Shown: positions 16,516 through 26,077, counted from the stretch's first letter. The stretch is 39,122 nucleotides of DNA from Comamonadaceae bacterium (GCA_027486495.1 JAIXOZ010000051.1:1-39122); one strand, 5' to 3'. Program-made: numbers and translations. The notes: generated from the sequence alone by a model not told the origin.

Positions 16516-17340
16516 TCAACGCATCCCCACTTGACGACCTGCCATGTTGACGAGTTGAACCAGCGCTGGTCCTATCGTCTTGAGTAAATCATTGGGTTTG
16601 GCACGGTACCCAGGTACAGCACAGTTAAACAACAGCCTGCGCGGTCCGTAACGAATGTCAGAAGCAACGCCAACAGCCAGTACGCCAAGACCAGCATCTC
16701 CCATGTTGATTGAGAAGCCGCGCTTGCTGTAGTGAGCAATACTGTCCTTGAGCCCCTCTGTGCTGCGGGTGTATTCGTCAGGCCTTTCCTTGCGTGCTCT
16801 TGCAAGGAATCGGTTGCGATCGGTTATAGACAGTTGCGATAGCCACGAACGCCCCATCGCTGTTTCGACGATACCGCGGACCGCTCCAACGCCAGGTCGC
16901 TTGAGCGTACCGTTCTCGTGTGTGCAGGATTCGACATAGACAACGTCAAGGTCCATGGTGACGCCGATGGAAACAGCACCTTCAAAGCGATTGGCCATTG
17001 ATTGCAGTGCCGGTCTAAGGTGCGTGAGCAAGGGTGTATTGATGACGTAGGGATAGCCTAGCGCTACGGCAGCTGGGCCAATAAAGTACCGGTCTAGCCG
17101 TTCATCGTGGTCAAGAAACCCCATACTTTGGAGACTTCGGCACAAACGGCTAACGGTTGGTCGCGGAATTCCCAGACGTTCTGCAAATTCACTGTTTGCA
17201 TGCGCGCGTGGATCACGAATAAAGCATTGCAGGATCATCAACCCCTTGGCGAGCGTACCTGAGAAGTCAGGGTCATCCGCGCGCACACGTCGCAGATCCT
17301 GCTGGTCTTTTATTTGATGAACGGCACGTTCTTGTCTCAT
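16516..17340 (-). CDS. IclR-family transcriptional regulator
   Basis: A 274-residue regulator with an N-terminal winged helix (about 30-90: SGTLAKGLMILQCF, then SEFAERLGIPRPTVSRLCRS) and a C-terminal IclR effector domain ending in the conserved IRYGPRRLLFNCAVPGY region. IclR proteins commonly sense small aromatic or aliphatic acids and control adjacent catabolic operons. The ATG at 17340 was chosen because the domain fits and the upstream frame runs through the promoter region. It diverges from the acyl-CoA dehydrogenase gene, with a palindromic operator candidate in the 98-nt gap. Confidence 0.9.
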   Translation of the reverse strand: MRQERAVHQIKDQQDLRRVRADDPDFSGTLAKGLMILQCFIRDPRAHANSEFAERLGIPRPTVSRLCRSLQSMGFLDHDERLDRYFIGPAAVALGYPYVINTPLLTHLRPALQSMANRFEGAVSIGVTMDLDVVYVESCTHENGTLKRPGVGAVRGIVETAMGRSWLSQLSITDRNRFLARARKERPDEYTRSTEGLKDSIAHYSKRGFSINMGDAGLGVLAVGVASDIRYGPRRLLFNCAVPGYRAKPNDLLKTIGPALVQLVNMAGRQVGMR

Positions 17341-17381
17341 GCTGGCATTCTCTCTTGTAGCCCGGCTGTCTGCACATCTCA

Positions 17382-17398
17382 GTTCCAATAGTTGGAAC
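17382..17398. promoter_or_regulatory. Palindromic IclR operator candidate
   Basis: GTTCCAA-TAG-TTGGAAC is a perfect 7-3-7 inverted repeat midway between the divergent IclR and dehydrogenase genes. Its length and TTGGAA/TTCCAA half-sites resemble known IclR-family operators such as TGGAAAT-N-ATTTCCA. Confidence 0.6.
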
Positions 17399-17438
17399 AT
17401 TAGTTTGAATCCAAGGAAGACTTGCCTAAAGTTCTTGC

Positions 17439-18605
17439 ATGATTCGCACTGACGCAAACCTTGACACGCTGTTGACCGATATACGCTCCTTTGTTCGCGA
17501 ACGGTGGCATCCCTTGGAGGATGAAATCGAACGCTTAAAAGAGATTCCGGAATCGATCGTCTTAGAACTGCGCAGCAAGGGGTACTTCGGCTGGAGTATT
17601 CCTGAAAAATATGGCGGTCTGGGTCTTACGGCAGAAGAACTTGTCTTGTGCGCTATGGAGCTCTCACAAGCGTCAGTAGCGCTGCGTGCACGCGTTGGAA
17701 CAAATACAGGTATCGGCTCGGAAGCGCTCGTCGCCGATGGAACGGAAGAACAGAAAAGACGTTGGTTACCGCGCATGGCTACCGGCGAGCTCACTGGCTG
17801 CTTGGCACTCACCGAACCGGACGCAGGATCGGAAGCGAGCAACATCCAGACCACTGCACGCCGTGATGGCGACCACTATGTGCTGGACGGCATGAAGCGT
17901 TACATCACCAATGCCCCCCTTGCGGACATTTTCACAGTCATCGCACGCACCGATGAGAGCTCGCGTGGACATGCAGGTCTTACCGCCTTCATCGTCGAAA
18001 GGGGGCCTGGGCTGCGAACTGGCGAGCCCTACAAAAAAATGGGACAGGCTGGATCGCCAGTTTCAGATGTTTTTTTTGAGAACTGTCGTGTACCCGCTGC
18101 TAATGTGATTGGCGGCAAAGAAGGTGTGGGCTTTCAAACGGTGATGAAGGTTCTCAATAAACAACGGATGCACTTGGCTGCGCTTTGCACAGGGCCAGCC
18201 ATCCGCATGCTTGAACTTGCTGTCTCCCACACAATGCAACGCGAACAGTTCGGTCAGCCTGTGGCCAGTTTCCAGTTGGTTCAAGCGATGATCGCCGACT
18301 GCCGAACCGAGATATTTGCTGCACGCTCAATGATTCTTGAGGCTGCGCGTGCCCGTGACCGCGGAGAGGACGTGGCACTAACTGCCTCCATGTGCAAATA
18401 CTTCGCCTCTGAGATGTGTGGTCGGGTAGCAGATCGCTGCGTTCAGATGTTTGGTGGCGCTGGGTACATTGCAGACTTTAGCTCGATCGAGCGTTATTAC
18501 CGGGATGTGCGCCTTTTCCGTTTGTATGAAGGCACAAGCCAGATTCATCAACTCAACATCGCCAAGCTGACGCTGCGCGAACATGAAAAAGACGCTGCCC
18601 GATGA
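17439..18605 (+). CDS. Acyl-CoA dehydrogenase, canonical type
   Basis: A 388-residue FAD enzyme for alpha,beta-desaturation of an acyl-CoA. It has LTEPDAGSEASNIQT (FAD/substrate block), DGMKRYITNA, REQFGQPVASFQLVQAMIAD, MFGGAGYI, and the catalytic Glu in LYEGTSQIHQLNIAK, so it should be active on its own. It is the first gene of block A, transcribed away from the IclR regulator. A 229-nt gap separates it from the Bug receptor gene. That gap has no gene; it includes an AT-rich TTTTTTGAAAAAA at about 18671-18687, too weak to call. Confidence 0.93.
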   Translation: MIRTDANLDTLLTDIRSFVRERWHPLEDEIERLKEIPESIVLELRSKGYFGWSIPEKYGGLGLTAEELVLCAMELSQASVALRARVGTNTGIGSEALVADGTEEQKRRWLPRMATGELTGCLALTEPDAGSEASNIQTTARRDGDHYVLDGMKRYITNAPLADIFTVIARTDESSRGHAGLTAFIVERGPGLRTGEPYKKMGQAGSPVSDVFFENCRVPAANVIGGKEGVGFQTVMKVLNKQRMHLAALCTGPAIRMLELAVSHTMQREQFGQPVASFQLVQAMIADCRTEIFAARSMILEAARARDRGEDVALTASMCKYFASEMCGRVADRCVQMFGGAGYIADFSSIERYYRDVRLFRLYEGTSQIHQLNIAKLTLREHEKDAAR

Positions 18606-18834
18606 ACTTGCATGGAATGCAGCGCGTCGCGCAAAATACATTATTCGTAAGCCTTGATCTTATTTTTATCTGGCATATTTTTTGAAAAAACGATGTGCCT
18701 GATCGTTAAACGTCTGACCAAGGGAATGGATACAGCATAGTCAGTTGAAACCGCTGAATATGCCACCAAAGAAGATTCTGCAGGAACTGAAAAGTTGAAC
18801 ACGTTACCAACCCAGAAACCACCAGGAGACACAA

Positions 18835-19788
18835 ATGAAAAGACGTTCCATGATCCTTTCGGGAGCAGCCATCGCTGCATTGCCTTACAAGGCACTCCAG
18901 GCGCAGGAGGCCTTTCCTGCTAAACCAATTCGAATCATCGTGCCCTATCCGGCAGGTGGTGTGGTGGACGTTCAAACCAGGGCCATGGCCCAAGGACTGG
19001 AGCTGGGCCAACCCGTTGTGATTGAAGCGCGACCTGGTGCGAACGCCAATATCGCCGCAGAAGCCGTTGCACGCGCAAGTGCTGACGGTTATACCTTGCT
19101 GGTGTCCGCACCCTTCCTGCTCAACAATCCATTGCTGGAACAAAATCTCCGCTGGGCGCCCAAAGACTTCATCCCAGTGGCGCGTTTTTCACTTTCACCC
19201 AGCTACCTTTGCGTGCCCGCTTCATCACCAGCACGCACTGTGCGTGAGTTTGTCGACATGGCACGCAAGGCCAGTCCATCTCTGCAATATGGTGATGGCG
19301 GCTCGGGCACCACCCAAACCATGGCCACCGAAATCCTCAAGCAAGTCACCGGCATCAAGCTTGACGCGATACCTTACAAAGGTGCGCCGCCGGTGGCCGT
19401 GGACCTGATCACGAACACTTTCGCGGTGGCTATTCTGCCTTCCAGTGTGGCCTTTCCTCACATCAAATCGGGCAAGTTGCGTGCTTTGGCCAACACCAGT
19501 GCGAACCGTTCACCTCAGCTGCCAGAGGTTCCTACCATTGCCGAAGCTGGATTTCCTGAAGTCACAGTATTGTCTTGGTACGGTCTGCATGCGCCGGCTG
19601 GTACTCCACCCGACGTCGTGCGTAAATTGGAATCTGGAGTGCAGGCATCTTTACAAAAGAGCGAGACAAAAGAAAGATTGACTACAGGAGGTGGCGAAGC
19701 CGCTTTCTTGTCCACCAACGACTTCAGCCAATTTTTGCGAAATGACTTGCAGATGTGGGAACGCATCAACCGCATGCTCAAAAAGTAA
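18835..19788 (+). CDS. Bug-family (TctC-like) solute-binding protein
   Basis: Periplasmic receptor of the tripartite tricarboxylate transporter type, 317 residues. The N-terminus MKRRSMILSGAAIAALPYKA with the QAQ end is an export signal with a twin arginine. The mature part starts FPAKPIRIIVPYPAGGVVD, the Bug ligand-loop signature, and continues with ADGYTLL, YKGAPPVAVDL and LPEVPTIAEAGFP. AGGAGA precedes the ATG. Bug proteins usually bind carboxylates. No TctA or TctB gene is nearby, so it is an orphan receptor or works with a distant transporter. Confidence 0.93.
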   Translation: MKRRSMILSGAAIAALPYKALQAQEAFPAKPIRIIVPYPAGGVVDVQTRAMAQGLELGQPVVIEARPGANANIAAEAVARASADGYTLLVSAPFLLNNPLLEQNLRWAPKDFIPVARFSLSPSYLCVPASSPARTVREFVDMARKASPSLQYGDGGSGTTQTMATEILKQVTGIKLDAIPYKGAPPVAVDLITNTFAVAILPSSVAFPHIKSGKLRALANTSANRSPQLPEVPTIAEAGFPEVTVLSWYGLHAPAGTPPDVVRKLESGVQASLQKSETKERLTTGGGEAAFLSTNDFSQFLRNDLQMWERINRMLKK

Positions 19789-19795
19789 GAACGTC

Positions 19796-20959
19796 ATGAC
19801 CCCTCAAACCACGTCGGTGCAAGAATTGCTTGACCGGGCCAGACGCTTCATTGACGAAGAAGTCATTCCGCGTGAAGACCTGCGCCGTGCAAACGATCGC
19901 ACTCATAACCTGGCCCTGGTGCAAGAACTGCGTGAACTGGCCGTTTCGCAGGGATTGACTGCGCCGCGTGGTACTGTCACCGATGGCGGTCTGGGCCTGA
20001 GCTGGGTGCAGTGCTGTGCATACCTTGAAACGGCTGGCCGTAGTTTCCTAGGACCGGGTGCGCTGCAGTGTGCGGCGCCTGGTCAGCCCGACATCACCAC
20101 ACTCGAAGCACTGGCCACACCCGCGCAGCGCGAACGTTTTTTACGCCCCCTTGTGCAAGGCACTCTGCGCTCGTGCTTTGCGATGAGCGAGCCCGCACCC
20201 GGCGTGGGATCCGATCCTCGCATGCTCAGCAGCCGCGCTGAACGCACCACACGGGGATGGCGCCTCAATGGGCATAAATGGTTCGCTACGTCAGCTTCAG
20301 TGGCTGATTTCGCCATCGTCATGGCACGCACTGAAATTGGCCCCTCCCTGTTTCTGGTCGATGTCCAACAGTCCGGTTTCCAGATCGTGCGAGACGTCCC
20401 TACAGTCGAGCCATTTGACCTGGGCGGACACGCCGAAATTCGTCTGCAAAACTGTGAAGTTCCAGCGGACGCTTTACTTGGGGAAGAGGGAAAAGGCCTT
20501 GAACATGCGCAACTGCGGCTGGAGGGGGCCCGCTTGTTTCATTGCATGCGCTTGATCGGCCTTTCCTCACGCGCCATGAGTCTGGCCCAAAATTACGCGC
20601 TGGAGCGACAGTCACACGGTGCACGGGTGTCCGAACACCAAATGGTCCAGGCTATGGTGGCCGATGCGCACATCGAGCTGCATGCTGCGCGCCTGATGAC
20701 TGTGGATACAGCCCAAAGGCTCGATGCGGGTCAATCGATCCGCCACCATTCGGCCATGACCAAAGTCTTCGTGTCAGAGGCCGTCAACCGCGTGGCTGAC
20801 TCTGCGGTACAAATCACCGGTGCACTGGGTATTTCCGAAGATTGGCCGCTGTCGATGATCCAGCGTCTGTTGCGGCCTTTTCGCATCTACGATGGGGCCT
20901 CCGAAGTGCACAGATCGGCCATTGCGCGACGCGTTTTCCACCAAGGTCTGGATGCCTGA
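19796..20959 (+). CDS. Acyl-CoA dehydrogenase with Asp at the catalytic Glu position
   Basis: A 387-residue dehydrogenase, 7 nt after the Bug gene. It has the N-terminal helical domain, AMSEPAPGVGSDPRML, LNGHKWFATSAS, GEEGKGLEHAQLRLEGARL and the C-terminal ITGALGISEDWPL. The usual YEGT active-site motif reads YDGASEVHRSAIAR, so the catalytic-base position holds Asp. This resembles the ACAD10/11-like subgroup, whose motif I recall as ADGPDEVH. That subgroup handles unusual acyl chains, so a branched or hydroxylated substrate is possible. Confidence 0.88.
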   Translation: MTPQTTSVQELLDRARRFIDEEVIPREDLRRANDRTHNLALVQELRELAVSQGLTAPRGTVTDGGLGLSWVQCCAYLETAGRSFLGPGALQCAAPGQPDITTLEALATPAQRERFLRPLVQGTLRSCFAMSEPAPGVGSDPRMLSSRAERTTRGWRLNGHKWFATSASVADFAIVMARTEIGPSLFLVDVQQSGFQIVRDVPTVEPFDLGGHAEIRLQNCEVPADALLGEEGKGLEHAQLRLEGARLFHCMRLIGLSSRAMSLAQNYALERQSHGARVSEHQMVQAMVADAHIELHAARLMTVDTAQRLDAGQSIRHHSAMTKVFVSEAVNRVADSAVQITGALGISEDWPLSMIQRLLRPFRIYDGASEVHRSAIARRVFHQGLDA

Positions 20960-21092
20960 GTTCAACCCCCAGTTATTGTCCGTCATGGATGCCTGAGAAC
21001 AGGCTCTGCGTCATTGACATGCCCTATTCCTGATCCGGAAATATGACGCTGAAAAACATTCGACCCCTTCAACAAGTCCTGTTAGAAAAGAC

Positions 21093-23222
21093 ATGTCCTC
21101 TGACCACTCCAACCTCCTGCGTATGTTCCGCGCCCGCAGTATCGCCGTCATTGGCGCCTCCACAACGGGCAGCAAACCCAGTGGTCAGCCCTTGTTGCAC
21201 CTGCGCAATTTAGGCTACGAGGGGCAGGTCTACCCAATCAACCCGCGCTATTCCGAAGTTTTTGGTTGGCCCTGTTTTCCGGATGTTGCTGCGCTGCCCG
21301 AGGTGCCCGATGTGGCGCTCATCGCGGTGAGCGCCGAACAGGTAGCCTCCCAACTGGAAGCTTGTGGCCGCAAGGGCATTTCTCAGGTCATCGTGATCAC
21401 TTCCGGATTTGCCGAGATGGGAGGTGACGGTGTGGCAGCTCAGCAGGCGCTGGTCGAATTGGCCAATCGCTATGGCATCGCCATGATGGGGCCGAATTGC
21501 CAGGGCATGATCAGCATCGGTCAGGGTTTCAGCTTGGGATTTGGCGCCCCCTATGGTCTGCGCTACCGAAAAGGGCCCATCAGCATGAGCTCACAAAGTG
21601 GCGCATGGGGCAACACAGTGCTGATGTTGGCCAACGATGCCGGACTGGGTTTCCAGCACTACCAATCCACGGGCAACGAAGCGCAGACCACCAGCCTGGA
21701 TCTGGTGCAAGCCTGGGCAGACGACCCGGAGACTGGCATGATGGTGTCTTATGTCGAAGGCTTTAAGGACGCCCACCGCATCGTCGACGTAGGACGTCAG
21801 GCCTTGCAAGCAGGTAAACCCTGGTTGCTCTGGAAGGTAGGAACCTCTGAGGCCGGTGCACGAGCTGCTGCCTCGCACACGGCCAATTTGGGCGGAGATG
21901 CTGCCCTTTATCGGGCTGCATTTGCTCAGGCAGGGGCGATCGAAGTCACCGACGTACAGGACCTGACCGATCGCGCTCTGGCTTTACTATCGCCTCGTCA
22001 ACCCGCGGGACCACGTGTGGCAGTGGTCACACTTTCGGGGGGTGCGGGCGTACTGTTGGCCGACCACTGCGCACCAGCAGGTTTGGTGCTTCCGCTATTA
22101 TCTGAGCAGACTCTGGATGAGTTAAAGCGAGTGCTGCCGCCTTATGCCGGACTGCATAACCCGATTGATGTGACGGGCAACCTTATCGCGCAGGAAGACA
22201 AGTTAATCACTACTTTGCGATTGATCGTGAACGACCCATCAGTGGACATGATGGCCGTGTGTCTGGCTGCAGTTTCCGGCCCGGTAGGTGTTAGGCTGGC
22301 TCAATGGGTTGCAGAGGTAGCTCGGGCAACCAACAAGCCGGTGCTGGTGGCTTGGACCGCCGACACCACCACCACACAAGCCGGCTACGACGCGTTGCAA
22401 GAAGCGGGAGTGCCACGCTACGACACGCCGGTTCGCTGTGCCACAGGTATGGGGGCCATGTGGCAATTCGAAGCAGCACGCCGCCGCGAAGCCTCGCGTA
22501 CGCTAGAGAAAATACAAAGCTGCACACGCCCAATGTGGCGTCAGCAACTGGCCACTTCCAGCAACGACCTGACCGAATATGAGGCCAAAAAGATGCTGGC
22601 CGACTATGGCCTCCCGGTTACTGCTGAATCCCTGGCCAACAGCGCCGAAGAGGCCGTTCAGCAGGCCACAGCCATCGGCTTCCCGGTGGCCCTGAAAGTG
22701 GTCTCGCCCGACATCGCGCACAAGACAGAGGCGGGGGGTGTTCGCATCGGCTTGCGTGATGCACAAGCAGTGCGCCAAGCTTACGACGAGATTCTTCGAA
22801 ATGCGCAGCATCATGCCCCCAACGCCACTATTGACGGCGTGTTGGTGCAAGCCATGGTCAGTGGCGGAGTTGAGGTCATCCTGGGTGTCACGAACGATCC
22901 GCTGTTTGGATTGGCGATCATGTTCGGTCTGGGCGGCATCTACGCCGAGGTATTGCGTGATGTAAGTTTCAGGATATTGCCCATTACCCGCAGTGAAGCC
23001 GAGGCCATGGTTCGAGAGGTTCGCACCTTCTCTCTGCTTGACGGTGCACGTGGTCAGCCTAAGGCCGATGTGGCCGCTCTGGTGGAAACCATCCTCGCGC
23101 TGGCGGCTTTAGCGCAAGACGTGGGCGAACATATATCTGGCATCGATATCAATCCCTTGTTTGTCAAACCTGCTGGGCAAGGTGTGGTTGCTGCTGATGC
23201 ACTGATCCAGTTGAAGCGCTGA
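21093..23222 (+). CDS. ADP-forming acyl-CoA synthetase (fused alpha-beta)
   Basis: A 709-residue NDP-forming acyl-CoA synthetase, related to acetate-CoA ligase (ADP-forming), which couples thioester formation to NTP hydrolysis. Domain order: CoA-binding Rossmann (residues 14-130, VIGASTTG), flavodoxin-like ligase with SQSGA at 167-171 and the phospho-His in SHTANLGG (H262), a second ligase domain (about 290-460), and a C-terminal ATP-grasp domain (about 490-709, LTEYEAKKMLADYGLPV to IDINPLFVKP). It probably activates a pathway acid or runs in reverse to make ATP. The acid is unknown. Confidence 0.92.
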   Translation: MSSDHSNLLRMFRARSIAVIGASTTGSKPSGQPLLHLRNLGYEGQVYPINPRYSEVFGWPCFPDVAALPEVPDVALIAVSAEQVASQLEACGRKGISQVIVITSGFAEMGGDGVAAQQALVELANRYGIAMMGPNCQGMISIGQGFSLGFGAPYGLRYRKGPISMSSQSGAWGNTVLMLANDAGLGFQHYQSTGNEAQTTSLDLVQAWADDPETGMMVSYVEGFKDAHRIVDVGRQALQAGKPWLLWKVGTSEAGARAAASHTANLGGDAALYRAAFAQAGAIEVTDVQDLTDRALALLSPRQPAGPRVAVVTLSGGAGVLLADHCAPAGLVLPLLSEQTLDELKRVLPPYAGLHNPIDVTGNLIAQEDKLITTLRLIVNDPSVDMMAVCLAAVSGPVGVRLAQWVAEVARATNKPVLVAWTADTTTTQAGYDALQEAGVPRYDTPVRCATGMGAMWQFEAARRREASRTLEKIQSCTRPMWRQQLATSSNDLTEYEAKKMLADYGLPVTAESLANSAEEAVQQATAIGFPVALKVVSPDIAHKTEAGGVRIGLRDAQAVRQAYDEILRNAQHHAPNATIDGVLVQAMVSGGVEVILGVTNDPLFGLAIMFGLGGIYAEVLRDVSFRILPITRSEAEAMVREVRTFSLLDGARGQPKADVAALVETILALAALAQDVGEHISGIDINPLFVKPAGQGVVAADALIQLKR

Positions 23223-23410
23223 CAGACAGAAGTCATCTTGATAACTACCGTGCAAACACCTGCCTGAGTTGCGGGTGAAGGTGATCTGCCAAGACCGCAA
23301 ACCTCAGCTTGGGAGAGCTGTCTTGGACGTGACGCAAAAGCTGTCACCAGCGTGCCACGCACAGGGTTTTTGATGTTGTCAGACTGTTTTTAAGTGACTA
23401 CGCTGGAAAC

Positions 23411-24712
23411 ATGAATACAAATTCACAAAACCAATCACCGCAGACTGCTGTCACCGCAGCCATGGCCAAGCCACTGGTGCTGTGGGGATACCCTCTACTT
23501 GAAGTGTTGCGCACCTGCCAGGTACAAAGCAACCCAAACTCCACCCCATCATTTGGTCGCGGCCCGTTTGGAATGTTCCATGGCAGTGATAGGCCTTGGA
23601 CACATGAAGACCGCGATATCGTCACGCCCTCATGCGACCTGTTGTATTACAACGCCTGGGTCTGGATCGGAGATTCCCCGGTTCGACTGCATATCCCTCC
23701 AAACCACGGTCGCTACTACGTGGTGCAACTCATGGATGCCTGGAGCGAAAACTTCTACAACGTCGGCTTGCGTAACACACCCGCTGAGGGTGCTGACTGG
23801 TGGCTGATCCACAACGATGATCCCATGCCAACGGGTATAGACCCGGCGCGTGTGGTGCGCTGCCCGACTCGACTGGTTTGGCTTCTTGGGCGAGCACTGG
23901 TGGGTGATATATCCGATGTGCCCAAAGCACGAGCGTTTGCAGATGGCGTGCAGTTGCAAGGCAGCGGTCCACGCCCTTCATGCGTTTGCCAGTGGAAAGA
24001 CAGCGGAGATGCAGCCCAAGATTTCTTTGCCAACTTGCTGCAGGCGGTCGAGGAGATCGGGGTACCAACCACCGCCAGTGACCTGCGCCCCCTCATGCGC
24101 AGCTTGCGCTTACCACCAGGCGGGCTTGAAGCGCTGGAGCGCAGCAGCCAGCGTGTCAGAGAGGGCTTGCGACAAGCCCACTCTGAGGGGATGAAATTGA
24201 TCGAGCAGCACATCGTCAACCTGACGCGCAAACCCTGGACTTGGAGCCCCCACTTGGGCATCTGGGGCGACAACATCCTGATGCGTGCCACCGTCGCCAT
24301 GAAAGGGCTGGGAGCTTTGGCTGCGACCGAAACCCTCTATGCACAGGCTGACTTTGACGCCTTCAGTGAGCCCCTGGATGGCCAGCATTGCTACACCTTG
24401 CGCTTTGAGGATGGCCATATGCCCCCGGCAGATGCTTTCTGGTCGGTCTCACTTTATGGTGAAGACCGGTATTTCGCGGCCAACCCACTGGGGCGCTATG
24501 CCATTGGAGACCGCACCCGGGGCTTGCGACGCAACGAAGACAACTCTCTCACGCTGCAAATCCAGCACGATCGTCCCGCTGAAGGCGATGCCAACTGGTT
24601 GCCTGCGCCAAGTGGCCCCTTTTACTTGATTCTGCGCATGTACCACCCACGCCAAGAGATGCTGAGCGGCCAATATGTGCTGCCCCCATTGCAACCGGTC
24701 AACAAAAGGTGA
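23411..24712 (+). CDS. DUF1254/DUF1214 protein, first of tandem pair
   Basis: A 433-residue protein with an N-terminal DUF1254 domain (about 20-170: VLWGYPLLEVLRTCQV, RDIVTPSCDLLYYNAWV, GRYYVVQLMDAWSENFYNVG) and a C-terminal DUF1214 domain (about 330-430: RFEDGHMPPADAFWSVSLYG, YAIGDRTRGL, NWLPAPSGPFYLILRMY). No signal peptide is evident, so it may be cytoplasmic. The biochemical function is not known to me. The same domain pair follows in the next gene. A 188-nt gap without a gene precedes it. Confidence 0.85.
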   Translation: MNTNSQNQSPQTAVTAAMAKPLVLWGYPLLEVLRTCQVQSNPNSTPSFGRGPFGMFHGSDRPWTHEDRDIVTPSCDLLYYNAWVWIGDSPVRLHIPPNHGRYYVVQLMDAWSENFYNVGLRNTPAEGADWWLIHNDDPMPTGIDPARVVRCPTRLVWLLGRALVGDISDVPKARAFADGVQLQGSGPRPSCVCQWKDSGDAAQDFFANLLQAVEEIGVPTTASDLRPLMRSLRLPPGGLEALERSSQRVREGLRQAHSEGMKLIEQHIVNLTRKPWTWSPHLGIWGDNILMRATVAMKGLGALAATETLYAQADFDAFSEPLDGQHCYTLRFEDGHMPPADAFWSVSLYGEDRYFAANPLGRYAIGDRTRGLRRNEDNSLTLQIQHDRPAEGDANWLPAPSGPFYLILRMYHPRQEMLSGQYVLPPLQPVNKR

Positions 24713-24716
24713 ACCC

Positions 24717-26015
24717 ATGAATCGAAACGATCTGGCCCGAGAGGCCATTCTTTATTCGCTGCCCTTGTATGAAACAGCGCGCATGCAAGCAGCAAGCAGT
24801 CCACGCAAAAACACGCAGGGGCAGTTTGCCGACCCCCAAGGAGGTCCCGAATCGACTCGCCGCTGGGCCAATGTGTTCTCGCACACACGCCAACTGCTCA
24901 ATGCCAAGGACCGCCGCGTGGTCACACCCAACAATGACACGCTCTACACCAGCACTTGGATCGATCTGTCGGGCGGACCATTGTTGTTGCACACCCCGGA
25001 CACTGGCGAGCGCTACTACGTGTTAGGCCTGCTGGACTTCTACACCAACCCTTTTGCTCACCTCGGCACCCGCTTGAATGGAAATGCCGCCCACACGTTT
25101 TTCTTGCATGGGCCCGACTGGCAAGGCCCCCCCCCTACCGGAACTTTGCCCATTGCCTGTGCCACGCCCACGGTGTGGCTGATCGGACGCATTCTGGCCC
25201 TGCCCCATGAGGACTTGGCCCCGGTTCATGCACTCCAGGACGCCTTTCGCCTGACCACCCTTGAAGGCGAGCCAGCGGCCCGTGTCGTCACATGCAGCCT
25301 CCATGGCCAAGACCAACTGGGCGACGCTGCCACCTTCGTTGAGGTGGTCAATCGCCAGTTGGCCATCAACCCCCCTCCCTCTGGCGAAACGAGCGATCTG
25401 GCGCGTTTTGCAGTCTTGGGCATCGGAGCTGGGCTAGACAAATCACAGGCCGACTTGCCCTTGTTGCAACAAACCCTGACCGAAATTCTGTGCGAACTGG
25501 ATGCCCCCGCATCTTCCGATTTATCAGGGGGGTGGAATGCCTCGGTCGAAGTCACTGACCACTATGGTCGAGATTGGTTTACCCGTGCCCGCGTAGCCCG
25601 TTGCTACATTGGAATGCTGGGTACGCAAGAAGTCATCTACCAGATGGCGCACCGCGACAGTCAGGGCCGACCACTGGACGGGCGTCACCGTTACCGTCTT
25701 CGTTTCGCACCGGGAGGCTTGCCTCAGGTCGATGCCTTCTGGTCGCTGAGCCTTTACCGCAAAAGCGATTACCTTTTCGTAGAAAACCCGCTGCAGCGCT
25801 ACGCCATTGGTGACCGTACAGCCGGGTTATGCACCGACCCTGATGGGGGTTTAACAATCTGGCTAGGCCACACGCCTCCCCCACAGACCAGCAACTGGTT
25901 ACCCGCACCGGATGATACTTTTTACGTTGCCCTGCGCCTGTATCTGCCTCGCGAAGTTCACCAGACCGGCCAGTACAACTACCCGCTCATCGAGCTTGTA
26001 GACGACAGCGCCTGA
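24717..26015 (+). CDS. DUF1254/DUF1214 protein, second of tandem pair
   Basis: A 432-residue paralogue of the preceding gene, starting 5 nt after it. DUF1254 covers about 5-150 (AILYSLPLYETARM, RRVVTPNNDTLYTSTWIDL, ERYYVLGLLDFYTNPFAHLG). DUF1214 covers about 320-430 (RFAPGGLPQVDAFWSLSLYR, YAIGDRTAGL, NWLPAPDDTFYVALRLYLPR). Identity with its neighbour is only partial outside the two domains, suggesting old duplication and perhaps a heteromeric pair. No signal peptide. The open frame upstream of 24717 overlaps the previous gene and was not used. Confidence 0.85.
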   Translation: MNRNDLAREAILYSLPLYETARMQAASSPRKNTQGQFADPQGGPESTRRWANVFSHTRQLLNAKDRRVVTPNNDTLYTSTWIDLSGGPLLLHTPDTGERYYVLGLLDFYTNPFAHLGTRLNGNAAHTFFLHGPDWQGPPPTGTLPIACATPTVWLIGRILALPHEDLAPVHALQDAFRLTTLEGEPAARVVTCSLHGQDQLGDAATFVEVVNRQLAINPPPSGETSDLARFAVLGIGAGLDKSQADLPLLQQTLTEILCELDAPASSDLSGGWNASVEVTDHYGRDWFTRARVARCYIGMLGTQEVIYQMAHRDSQGRPLDGRHRYRLRFAPGGLPQVDAFWSLSLYRKSDYLFVENPLQRYAIGDRTAGLCTDPDGGLTIWLGHTPPPQTSNWLPAPDDTFYVALRLYLPREVHQTGQYNYPLIELVDDSA

Positions 26016-26077
26016 GGATCAGGCCTGACCGCAATGCCTGCGCCATAAACCTGACTTCTTCAACAAGGCCGTCACTT

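Noticed and set aside
23281..23330. CCAAGAC/GTCTTGG inverted repeat upstream of the DUF1254 gene
   Set aside because: Only 7 bp with a loop of more than 20 nt and no T-run; too weak to call a terminator or operator.
23387..23399. 13-mer TTTTTAAGTGACT repeated at 38973-38985, each near a CAGACAGAAGTCATC-like stretch
   Set aside because: Single 13-mers are expected to recur by chance in 39 kb. The linked second match has an indel and reversed order, so no element can be defined.
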